Assembly: GCA_964464925.1 (NCBI GenBank)
Contig: CAYXLI010000001.1
Coordinates: 248,001-312,000 of the forward strand
DNA: 64,000 nucleotides
From: CAYXLI01 sp964464925
Lineage (GTDB): Bacteria; Acidobacteriota; Terriglobia; Bryobacterales; Bryobacteraceae
Direction of reading: 5' to 3'
Of this stretch, positions 1-7,344 are shown in pieces. The position numbers and the translations under genes were made by a program. The notes under the pieces were generated by a model. That model saw only the letters and a list, made by a program, of their open reading frames with translations, was not told the origin of the DNA and made no database searches. Each line of letters starts with the position of its first letter. The first letter of the stretch is position 1.

Positions 1-289
1 ACTGCGCAACGATATCCGATTCCTGGACCAGTTCGCCGGGCTTGCGAAGATCGGTGAGCACCAATTGAGGACTGCCAGTCATCGGAGCGGCCATCATCTT
101 CGAACTGCCTCCTTGCAGATCGCCCTTCGCAGTGATGCTGAAGATGACGGAAGTCCGCCGGACGGCGGTCGCAGGCACTGGCGTGCCAGCCGGAGTATCG
201 ATAGTCCGCATGAGGCGGACGCTGCCGAAAGCCAGCAGGGCCGCCGTCCCGACGATCGCTAGGAACGAAAAGACGCGGCGCCGGATCAT
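1..289 (-). CDS. HlyD-family periplasmic adaptor, partial (third of three)
   Basis: Partial gene: the first 96 residues are in the window and the rest runs off the left edge. The ATG at 289-287 overlaps the TGA of the preceding adaptor (ATGA). It begins with Arg residues and one hydrophobic segment (about residues 6-23), as in an inner-membrane anchor. A stretch then resembles the start of the membrane-fusion barrel domain (RTSVIFSITAKGDL, then LTDLRKPGELVQESD) and matches the equivalent part of its two upstream neighbours. It probably links an inner-membrane exporter to the envelope. The family and the operon position are seen; the substrate is unknown and the transporter itself must lie outside the window. 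Confidence 0.75.
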   Translation of the reverse strand, partial: MIRRRVFSFLAIVGTAALLAFGSVRLMRTIDTPAGTPVPATAVRRTSVIFSITAKGDLQGGSSKMMAAPMTGSPQLVLTDLRKPGELVQESDIVAQ

Positions 290-1593
290 GGCTTCTTCTC
301 CTTCGTAAGATCGTCAGTAAGGGCTATCGTGGTGCCCGGGTTGACGCCGCGAATCGCAACCTCATCCGGATTGCGAGCTACCACCACCACCTCCATGGGC
401 TTCCACCCCTGCTCGTTGGGAATCAGTACAACGGCTCTGCCGTTCCGGGTGAACACGCCTTTGGCGGGAACGCTGATCGCGTCCGGTATTCGATCGACAA
501 TCACCTCGGCACGTCCATTCATTCCCGGCCGGAGCCTCTTGTCCGTCTCCTTGAGCGAAGCGAATGCGCGAAAGTTGCGCGTGGGGGGCCACTCGAAATT
601 CTGCTCAGTCAGGGGCGAGACGCGTACGACCTGGCCGGATATTGGCTTTTCGGGAAAAGGATCGAGAACCACGCGAGATGGCAGCCCGACCGAAATACGG
701 CTTCGATCCATTTCCTCGACCTTGGCCTTCATTTCGAGAGTGGTGAGGTCCGGTATTTCGGCAACCGAGCTGCCCGGCCACACGTTATCACCGACCTTGA
801 AAGGACGTGCGTTTACCCAGCCCTGTGAAAAGTTCATAAGATATGTGACGACGCCCTCGGAGGGAGCGGTGACCGTCATACGCGAGATGCGATCCTTTGT
901 CACGTCTACCTCACTCTTTGCCTTGTCGCGTTGGGACTCAAGGGAGGCAATCTTCGATTGTCCGGAAGTAAGATTGAGGCGCGCGGTAGCCGCCAGCACT
1001 CGAAGCTTGTCCTCAGCAAGTCCCAGTTCCACTTTGTATTCGGCTGCCTGTAAAGCGCTGACAACCTCGGCGCGCAGCACGTCCAGCTTTGCTTTTTCCA
1101 CGGCGTGCCGCGCGGCGGCAAGCTCGAGATTGTCCTTCTCTTCGTTGATTCGTGCTTCAGCGATGGCCTGGTCCACGGAGGCTTGAGCCTGTCCCAACGC
1201 CGCTTCCTTTTCCTGGAGCTGCCGCTTTGCGCTGGAGTCGTCGAAGCGCAGGATCTGCGTGCCCGGCTTGACCGATTCTCCCTGCGGAATCATCCATACG
1301 ATGCGGAGATCGGGCACGTTCGTCGGAGCCGTGATCACGACCGATTTCCCGGCAACCAGTTCGCCGCGGCAGGTGACCATAACGAGGAACTCGCCCTTTT
1401 TCGCTTGCGCTACGGGCCGGTCCGATTTGGCGGAGACTTTCTGTGTCTGGCGGAAGGTTACGAAAACTACCGCTACGACTCCGGCGATGGTCAGCAGGGC
1501 GAACAGAACCGCACCAATGCGCGATGCCCGCTTGGAAGGAGCCGGAGTCATCAAGGGAGAGGGAGACGGAGCGACCGTGGCGGTGGTGCTCAA
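286..1593 (-). CDS. HlyD-family membrane fusion protein (second of three)
   Basis: 435 residues. One transmembrane segment (about 26-48) anchors a periplasmic adaptor. After it come a barrel-sandwich half (about 70-115), a long Ala/Glu/Lys-rich coiled coil (about 120-235), the second half (TVTAPSEGVVTYL) and beta-barrel parts ending near the C-terminus (RLRPGMNGRAEVIVDR, then ISVPAKGVFTRNGRAVVLI). Such adaptors connect an ABC, RND or MFS pump to an outer-membrane channel. It overlaps the genes on both sides by 4 bases, so the three adaptors are very likely co-transcribed and translationally coupled. The cargo cannot be told from the sequence. Confidence 0.85.
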   Translation of the reverse strand: MSTTATVAPSPSPLMTPAPSKRASRIGAVLFALLTIAGVVAVVFVTFRQTQKVSAKSDRPVAQAKKGEFLVMVTCRGELVAGKSVVITAPTNVPDLRIVWMIPQGESVKPGTQILRFDDSSAKRQLQEKEAALGQAQASVDQAIAEARINEEKDNLELAAARHAVEKAKLDVLRAEVVSALQAAEYKVELGLAEDKLRVLAATARLNLTSGQSKIASLESQRDKAKSEVDVTKDRISRMTVTAPSEGVVTYLMNFSQGWVNARPFKVGDNVWPGSSVAEIPDLTTLEMKAKVEEMDRSRISVGLPSRVVLDPFPEKPISGQVVRVSPLTEQNFEWPPTRNFRAFASLKETDKRLRPGMNGRAEVIVDRIPDAISVPAKGVFTRNGRAVVLIPNEQGWKPMEVVVVARNPDEVAIRGVNPGTTIALTDDLTKEKKP

Positions 1594-2684
1594 TGGACAC
1601 CTCCCGAAAGCGCGGCGACAACGCTCTTATTTGCGGGCTGAATCTCGAGCGACGCCGACAGATCCGGCATGAGCCGCGTATCGCGATCATTGATCCGGAA
1701 GCGCGCGGTGAAGCTCTTGACCGGCGATTCCAGACCGGCCGTCGCCACCGGGCTTGCGGACTCGAGCTGTGCTTCGAAAGCTATGTTCGGGTAGGCATCC
1801 ACAAAAACCTTGGCGTGAGTACCAGGGCCGAGCACGGCAAAATCGGATTCGTTCACCTGCGCGTCAACGATCATTGCGGACGGATCGAAGATCCGCAGCA
1901 CCGGCTGGTTGGGCCACATCTGGTCACCGACCTGCGGCGGTCCCATGGACCCTGATCGCCAGACGGTCTCAAACGCCACCATCCCATTGTGCGGAGCGTG
2001 AATGATGAGCCTCTCGATATTGCTTTTCAGACGCTCGACAACGACCTTTTGCCGGTCACACTTCAACTCCAAGGTACGGACTGCGGCGACCTCGGCCTTC
2101 AGGTGATAGTCATGCGATTTCCGCAGACTGACCAGGCGTTCACTGGCCGAAGCAGCTTTCACCTCATTCTTCTTGCGGTCGAGGTCGGCAAGCACCGGCC
2201 CTTTCTGCAACTGAAGGTTAGCTTTTGCAAGATCGGCTTCGGCCTGCCGGATCTCGGACATGCGCTTTGTGGAGTCGCTATTCACCTGCGCGCGTTTCTC
2301 TTCGAGCTGATGCTGCAAATCGTCTAGCTTGGCTTGCGCCTCACGCGCATCATCGATCTGTAGCGTCCGGTCGAACTCCACTAAGATGTCGCCCTGCTTC
2401 ACACCTGTGCCGTTGGGCACCAGTTTCGTGAGGGTGAGTTGCGGATTGCGTCCGGAGACCTGGGCGAGTTGGGGGACGCGGATTGTGAGAGTGCGGACAG
2501 CTTGCACCATTCCGGTGGAGCGGATGAGGCTCTTATCCGCTGGAGTAGAGCCGCGCTCTCCCGGTGCTACCGTGTCCTTGGCCTGCGCTGAAACCGGTTG
2601 ACGGCCGCAGCCTGCAAGTATAAGCGGCACAAAGCTGAAGGCAAGCGCCGAAACGACAGCGCAAGTGCGGGAGCGAACTGCCAC
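1590..2684 (-). CDS. HlyD-family adaptor, probable lipoprotein (first of three)
   Basis: 364 residues, first gene of the adaptor operon. The start is a GTG at 2684 with a strong ribosome site AAAGGAGG a few bases before it. The N-terminus is a lipoprotein signal: hydrophobic segment followed by the lipobox LAGC, with Cys26 as the expected lipidated residue. The barrel-sandwich halves flank a coiled coil (about 120-215, with EKRAQVNSDS), and the barrel resumes at IIHAPHNGMVAFETVW. Unlike its downstream neighbour it is probably held by a lipid and not by a transmembrane helix. Family assignment is firm; the pump partner is not visible. Confidence 0.85.
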   Translation of the reverse strand: MAVRSRTCAVVSALAFSFVPLILAGCGRQPVSAQAKDTVAPGERGSTPADKSLIRSTGMVQAVRTLTIRVPQLAQVSGRNPQLTLTKLVPNGTGVKQGDILVEFDRTLQIDDAREAQAKLDDLQHQLEEKRAQVNSDSTKRMSEIRQAEADLAKANLQLQKGPVLADLDRKKNEVKAASASERLVSLRKSHDYHLKAEVAAVRTLELKCDRQKVVVERLKSNIERLIIHAPHNGMVAFETVWRSGSMGPPQVGDQMWPNQPVLRIFDPSAMIVDAQVNESDFAVLGPGTHAKVFVDAYPNIAFEAQLESASPVATAGLESPVKSFTARFRINDRDTRLMPDLSASLEIQPANKSVVAALSGGVH

Positions 2685-2742
2685 GAGCCCTCCTTTAGTT
2701 CAGACGCAGAGACGGTTTGTCCCGTGCAGTAGATCACTTAGA

Positions 2743-2788
2743 CGTTGGAAGTTGTGTTTGGTTCCCAAACTGGCACGTCTTTCCAACG
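2743..2788. promoter_or_regulatory. Nested inverted repeat in the adaptor-operon upstream region
   Basis: An outer perfect 8-base inverted repeat, CGTTGGAA (2743-2750) and TTCCAACG (2781-2788), encloses an inner perfect 6-base one, GTTTGG (2756-2761) and CCAAAC (2765-2770). It lies 59 bases upstream of the adaptor operon start and 109 bases before the DUF72 gene. It could be an operator for a dimeric repressor or a leader hairpin. The symmetry is seen; a role is inferred. Confidence 0.4.
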
Positions 2789-2851
2789 CCCCGGCCGGCA
2801 CGCGGTTCCTCTGGATAGCTGCACGCGGGGAACCGCGCCGGAAGGGTGTTT

Positions 2852-2868
2852 CGCATTTGCCAAATGCG
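2852..2868. promoter_or_regulatory. 17-base palindrome before the DUF72 gene
   Basis: CGCATTTG at 2852-2859 and CAAATGCG at 2861-2868 form a perfect inverted repeat around one central base, 28 bases before the DUF72 start codon. Its position fits an operator overlapping the promoter of that gene. No matching regulator is encoded nearby. Confidence 0.4.
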
Positions 2869-2896
2869 GCGTTTCATGTTTATGTGATTGAAACCT

Positions 2897-3868
2897 ATGA
2901 AGCGTGAAATATTGGTAGAAGTGCTGCCTCTTTTTGATGAGCCGTCCGGATTTGACCGCGGGAAGCTGGCGCAGAAACTCCGCGCCTTGACCGAGAGCGG
3001 AATTTATGTCGGCGGCAGCTCATGGAAGTACGAAGGCTGGTTGGGGCAGATCTATACGCCGGAGCGATATTTCACCCGCGGCAGGTTTTCACTGAAGAGG
3101 TTCGAGGAAACGTGCCTGCAGGAATATGCTGAAACATTTCCGATCGTATGCGGAGATTTCAGCTTCTACCAGTTCCCGTCCGACCAATTCTGGGCGAAGT
3201 TGTTTACGGGATCTCCGCCGCATCTGAAGTTCGGGTTCAAGGTTCCGGAAGAGATCACAGTGTGCAAGTTCCCGGTGCATCCCCGTTACGGGCCCCGAGC
3301 CGGGCTGGAGAATCCAACGTTCCTGAATGCTGATCTGCTGGACATCGCGTTTCTACAGCCTCTGCGGAAATATCGCGACCGCGTCGCCGTGCTGATCTTT
3401 GAGTTCGGGGCTTTTGGGCGGAATGTCTATCCCGATACGGCGGCCTTCCTTGAGGATCTCGATGTGTTTCTCTCCCGCCTTCCAGAAGATTTCGCATACT
3501 CGGTGGAGATACGGAATCCGGAGTTCCTCACACCCGAGTACTTCGCAATTCTGCAACGGCACGGAGTCACACACGTGTTTAACGCGTGGACCCGCATGCC
3601 GGGCATCGGTTCGCAAATCGTGCTGCCAGGCGCATTCACGGCTGACCGGATCGTCGCGCGTGCCCTGCTTCGGCAAGGGCGTCCCTACGAAGAAGCGGTG
3701 ACGCGGTTCTCACCGTATAAGGAAGTGCAGGACCCGAACCCGGAGACGCGGTCCGCACTTAAGGAGTTGATGGAGCATGCAAAAACCCGTCGAATCCCCG
3801 CATATCTGTTTGTGAACAATCGGCTGGAGGGCAATGCTCCAATCACCATTCAAGCCATTACGGAGTAG
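2897..3868 (+). CDS. DUF72 (YecE-like) family protein
   Basis: 323 residues from the ATG at 2897; an in-frame TTG at 2888 is also possible. The DUF72 hallmarks are present: an early GGSSWKYEGW segment, then the YTPERYF and TFPIVCGDFSFYQFP stretches, and FSVEIRNPE-like and VFNAWTRMP segments in the second half, as expected for a TIM-barrel-like fold. The biochemical function of the family is not established. It stands alone, transcribed away from the adaptor operon, and its 3' end overlaps the convergent FecR-like gene by 11 bases. Confidence 0.85.
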   Translation: MKREILVEVLPLFDEPSGFDRGKLAQKLRALTESGIYVGGSSWKYEGWLGQIYTPERYFTRGRFSLKRFEETCLQEYAETFPIVCGDFSFYQFPSDQFWAKLFTGSPPHLKFGFKVPEEITVCKFPVHPRYGPRAGLENPTFLNADLLDIAFLQPLRKYRDRVAVLIFEFGAFGRNVYPDTAAFLEDLDVFLSRLPEDFAYSVEIRNPEFLTPEYFAILQRHGVTHVFNAWTRMPGIGSQIVLPGAFTADRIVARALLRQGRPYEEAVTRFSPYKEVQDPNPETRSALKELMEHAKTRRIPAYLFVNNRLEGNAPITIQAITE

Positions 3869-4784
3869 CGGACCAGGGCCGCTTCCACTCACGCCAGAAC
3901 GACGCATCGTTTAACCCGAAGGAATCCCACCAGTCGTCCAGGGCCTTGCGGTCGAGTTGCAACGCCGCCTGTTCAGACACCTGAGCCGGCGCAATTGCCT
4001 GCATACGCCGGTACACAACCTTCCGCTGCTCCGATGGAACGCGCTGGAGAATGTGCCAGAGGCTGAACGCATCATCGCGGGATGCATTTGCCAGAACCGG
4101 ATCCAGCGTGCCATCCGATTCGTAGCGCGCGACAGCGGCCTTAAATTCGGGCGAACTCTTCAGCAGCACAGGGATCCCGGGGCCGTTTTCGCGAGAAGTG
4201 GAACAAGCGGCGCCCGCGGGGATGAATGACTCGCGGCCTTTCGATTCGAATGCGACCCATCCTAGTTCCACTTCCAGGCGGCCACGTCCCGAGTGGTCCA
4301 CCTGCATGGTGTATTTGCACCCGAGGTCGACGGCAACCACGCCTGGGGCATCGACGAAGAAGTTCCGTGGTGGCGCCGTGATCAGGGCGTGAATAGTGCC
4401 GTGGTCCAGAAAGACACGGTAATCCCGTGCGCGGTTCGAAATGAGTGTAACGTGGGTGTTCGGCTCCAGATCGAGAGTCCCGATGTCCGCGACACGAACG
4501 CTTGCGTGGGACGCAGAATCGGTCTCAAGCACTCCACCGGCCGGGAGTAAGCTGTGCTGCTGTACCTCTCCCTGTACCGACAATTTCTCGAACTGCCAGC
4601 CGTTCTGCGGTGATTGGAACAGCCATGAGGAGATACCGATCAGGACCGCGGCCGCGATCGCAGCCGGCCAACGCCGTACCGGGCGCAACGGCCTGGTGTG
4701 GCGGAACTGTCCCAGCAATTGCTCCAGATGCTGGATTTCCGGATCGGCCGTGCCGGTCCGGTCCCAGAGATAGCGGTTATCCAT
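3858..4784 (-). CDS. FecR-like anti-sigma factor
   Basis: 308 residues. A cytoplasmic N-terminal part of about 40 residues is followed by one transmembrane helix (about 41-56) and a periplasmic FecR domain (about 70-190, with VRVADIGTLDLEPNTHVTL and a DAPGVVAVDLGCKYTM strand). The C-terminal 100 residues are helical and of no known domain. FecR proteins hold or relay a signal to their partner sigma factor, and this gene overlaps the ECF sigma gene just upstream by 8 bases. No TonB-dependent receptor lies beside the pair, so this is not a classic iron-uptake FecIR unit. Confidence 0.8.
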   Translation of the reverse strand: MDNRYLWDRTGTADPEIQHLEQLLGQFRHTRPLRPVRRWPAAIAAAVLIGISSWLFQSPQNGWQFEKLSVQGEVQQHSLLPAGGVLETDSASHASVRVADIGTLDLEPNTHVTLISNRARDYRVFLDHGTIHALITAPPRNFFVDAPGVVAVDLGCKYTMQVDHSGRGRLEVELGWVAFESKGRESFIPAGAACSTSRENGPGIPVLLKSSPEFKAAVARYESDGTLDPVLANASRDDAFSLWHILQRVPSEQRKVVYRRMQAIAPAQVSEQAALQLDRKALDDWWDSFGLNDASFWREWKRPWSATP

Positions 4785-5340
4785 GGCGGACCTCCTTGAG
4801 CTTTTCGCGAAGCATCTTCATGCCGCGGTGCAGATTAACGCGAACGGATTCGTGAGTCAGGCCCGTACGTTCGGCGATCTCGGGTCCGGTCATTCCTTCT
4901 ACCAGCCGCAAGACCAGCGTCTCGCGATACGCGCCGGGCAAGGACCGGATCGCTTCCAAAGCCGCGAACGCCTCGGGCGGACCCGCGGGCTGGCGGAGCA
5001 CGTGGTCATTGAGTTCGCTGACAGGCCGTGCCGAGCGCAGGTAATCCGTCGCCCGGTTCCTCGCGATAGTGGCGAGCCAGCCGGGAAACGCTGCATCCTC
5101 GCGCAGGCCGGACAGCCGTTCCATAGCGAGAAGAAATACCTCTTGGACGAGATCATCGACCTCGCAACGGGGCACGCGCGCCAGTAGAATCCCGTGCACC
5201 ATGCGGGCATACAGGCCGTACAACTCGCCGAAGGCGTTGCGGCTGCCACTCTTTGCAGCGTAAACAAGGCGCTGTTCATTCGATACTGGCTCCGCCGAAC
5301 GTCGCTGGAAGGGTAGTGTCAACGCTAACGCCTTCTCCAC
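4777..5340 (-). CDS. ECF RNA polymerase sigma factor
   Basis: 187 residues. Sigma region 2 is clear (EVDDLVQEVFLLAMERL, then FPGWLATIARNRATDYLRS), followed by a short linker and region 4 with its helix-turn-helix (LPGAYRETLVLRLVEGMTG, then IAERTGLTHESVRVNLHRG). It directs RNA polymerase to a small set of promoters and is probably controlled by the overlapping FecR-like product. It starts 45 bases after the SagB-like gene, so read-through from that operon is possible. Confidence 0.9.
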   Translation of the reverse strand: MEKALALTLPFQRRSAEPVSNEQRLVYAAKSGSRNAFGELYGLYARMVHGILLARVPRCEVDDLVQEVFLLAMERLSGLREDAAFPGWLATIARNRATDYLRSARPVSELNDHVLRQPAGPPEAFAALEAIRSLPGAYRETLVLRLVEGMTGPEIAERTGLTHESVRVNLHRGMKMLREKLKEVRHG

Positions 5341-5385
5341 AAACTTCCTTTCACGCCGGCTAAGACGAAACAGCGGGCCGGAGTG

Positions 5386-6804
5386 TTAACAGGGAGGATT
5401 GAGGCGCGGATCCTCAACCGGATAGCCGCATGCAAAATGATAGATCACTTGCCCTTCTTCCGTCGGGATCGCCAGATGCGCGTGCACCTGGTCGTCATAA
5501 AAGGCGCCAATGCCGGTGGCGGCGAATCCCATGGCTTCGGCGGCCAGATAGAGACGCTGGCCGATTCGGCCCGCCTCGAAGTGCGCGTAGCGGTAACCCC
5601 GATTGCCGAACATCCGCGCCGCCCGGGGCAGGTCGGCAATCATCGAAAACGTGACGCAGGAGTTCCCGGCCAGTTCCTGAGAGAGGCTGAGCGCGGCTGC
5701 CATTACACGTTCGTCGGATTCGTGGATCAGTTCAAGTGATTGGGAGCCCGCCCAGTGGCGATAGACACCGGGCGCGAGATCCTTGACCCGGTGAACAAAA
5801 ACGTAGAGCTGAATCAAATCGAGATTGCGGGTGCTCACATCCAGCAGGGTTGAGAATTGCTCGAACGTTATGCTGCGCGACCCGCCTACAAAGTTGAGAG
5901 CGGAGCGGCGGTGTCTTACGGCGGCGCCGAAACCTATCGAGGACTGTGCCTCTTCGGCAACCCGGATAAAGCCACTGCCCCGTCCCGGCTCCTCCCAGAC
6001 CGGAGCAGGCCTGGCCTTCGTGGCATTGTGAATAGCGCAGATCAACGGGTAAGTAACCTGATGTTCGGAAAGTTGATTTGGCGTTCCGCCAATGAATTCA
6101 CGCTTCTGGTCAATGGCTCGAAACTCATCGCCGAGATGAATCAGCAGCATCGGCCACTCGTCGGGTGCGAGGCCGAATTCAGCCGCCAGTTCATCGTCAT
6201 CGAAATCGCCAGTGGTCCGGGTAGTCAGCCCGAGCGCACGCGCACATAGGATGATAGACTCGGCCGCATGCCCGGCATCATGAAGGCAATAACGGTAAGC
6301 GCGGGCCTGATACTTCCACGCTTCGCGCCAGGCAATCGAGGTGAGCAGAACGGAGTACTCGAAGCCCAGGGAGAAATCTCCGATGCCTCGGTGTTCCAGC
6401 AGGTGCGAAGAAGGACGATAGTGAAACAGGCCTTCCTGGCGCCAGGTGAGATGGAATTCAGTCGGATGCAGGTTGCCGGAAGAGGGATTGACGCGCAGGG
6501 CATAACGGTAACCACTGGCCGGTACGATCTTGCTGGCACTAATCGAGGCCGAATAGAAGAAGAGTTGTGACAGCAGGTCTACACCGGCATGGGGAGTATG
6601 GCCGAAACCGCCACGCAGCACGTCCAGCATGAGGATGGACGGAGCATCCGGATCGGCCGGTAGATCGAGTAGCGGCACGCCTTCATAGTGCCGAAAAGGA
6701 TCCGGCATATTCTTCCAATCGAGGACGTGGCGGCTGGCGTAGATCTTCTCGACGCTGTGTTTAGTCGCCTCGTGATAGACGAACATTTCACGTCCGCTAT
6801 TCAC
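5386..6804 (-). CDS. SagB/ThcOx-type oxidoreductase with two nitroreductase domains
   Basis: 472 residues with two nitroreductase-fold halves. The first (about 75-240) has the SagB-type segment RVNPSSGNLHPTEFHL and the helix HDAGHAAESIILCARALGL. The second (about 285-465) has AVRHRRSALNF and the typical ATGIGAFYDDQVHAHLAI. SagB-like enzymes use FMN to dehydrogenate azoline rings in modified peptides, but many family members have other or unknown roles. No cyclodehydratase, precursor peptide or exporter is nearby, so a peptide-modifying role is not supported here. It overlaps rsmD by 8 bases. Confidence 0.8.
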   Translation of the reverse strand: MNSGREMFVYHEATKHSVEKIYASRHVLDWKNMPDPFRHYEGVPLLDLPADPDAPSILMLDVLRGGFGHTPHAGVDLLSQLFFYSASISASKIVPASGYRYALRVNPSSGNLHPTEFHLTWRQEGLFHYRPSSHLLEHRGIGDFSLGFEYSVLLTSIAWREAWKYQARAYRYCLHDAGHAAESIILCARALGLTTRTTGDFDDDELAAEFGLAPDEWPMLLIHLGDEFRAIDQKREFIGGTPNQLSEHQVTYPLICAIHNATKARPAPVWEEPGRGSGFIRVAEEAQSSIGFGAAVRHRRSALNFVGGSRSITFEQFSTLLDVSTRNLDLIQLYVFVHRVKDLAPGVYRHWAGSQSLELIHESDERVMAAALSLSQELAGNSCVTFSMIADLPRAARMFGNRGYRYAHFEAGRIGQRLYLAAEAMGFAATGIGAFYDDQVHAHLAIPTEEGQVIYHFACGYPVEDPRLNPPC

Positions 6805-7342
6805 TTGTAGTCTCCTCCGGTTCGAAGAACGTAAGGACGTTGTCGCCTTGTTTCACGACCCGCGACTGCTTCAATCTGCCGTACTGCCCGGCAAGGCCAA
6901 AATGCTTGTCGTGCTGAACGATAACTAGTGAGGGAGGATGTTCACCAAGCAGATCGAGCGCCTCTTGGTATTCGCGCTCCAGAGGGTAAGGAGGGTCGAG
7001 GAAGACGATGTCAGCGCCGGCGTAGCGCTGCAGGGCGGCGGTCACCTTGGATTGAATGATGTCGGCGCGGGACTCGGCACCGATAGATCTGAGGTTCTCG
7101 CGGATGAGTATGGCGGCGGGGCGGCTGCGCTCCAGGAACACGGCGCGGCGCGCACCCCGGCTGAGCGCTTCGATGCCTACGGAGCCCGTGCCGGCGTAGG
7201 CGTCCACGAAAAGTGCGTTCTCGATGCGCGGCGAGAGAATGTTGAACAGAGACTCTCGCAGACGGTCGGGAGTAGGGCGCACATCCATGCCCGGCATGGA
7301 TTTTAAGACTCGGCTGCGGAACTCACCTCCGATCACTCGCAT
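6797..7342 (-). CDS. rsmD: 16S rRNA (guanine(966)-N2)-methyltransferase RsmD
   Basis: 181 residues, the usual length. The N-terminal MRVIGGEFRSR and VRPTPDRLRESLFNIL segments are diagnostic. S-adenosylmethionine motif I is VDAYAGTGSVGIEALSRGA and catalytic motif IV is FLDPPYPLE. It methylates G966 of 16S rRNA during 30S assembly. It sits two bases after recG, and its 3' end overlaps the SagB-like gene, so the three are likely one operon. Confidence 0.93.
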   Translation of the reverse strand: MRVIGGEFRSRVLKSMPGMDVRPTPDRLRESLFNILSPRIENALFVDAYAGTGSVGIEALSRGARRAVFLERSRPAAILIRENLRSIGAESRADIIQSKVTAALQRYAGADIVFLDPPYPLEREYQEALDLLGEHPPSLVIVQHDKHFGLAGQYGRLKQSRVVKQGDNVLTFFEPEETTSE

Positions 7343-7344
7343 GA

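Noticed and set aside
2888..2896. TTG start for the DUF72 gene, nine bases before the ATG
   Set aside because: No better ribosome site and no homology gain; the ATG at 2897 is preferred, though the TTG is not excluded.
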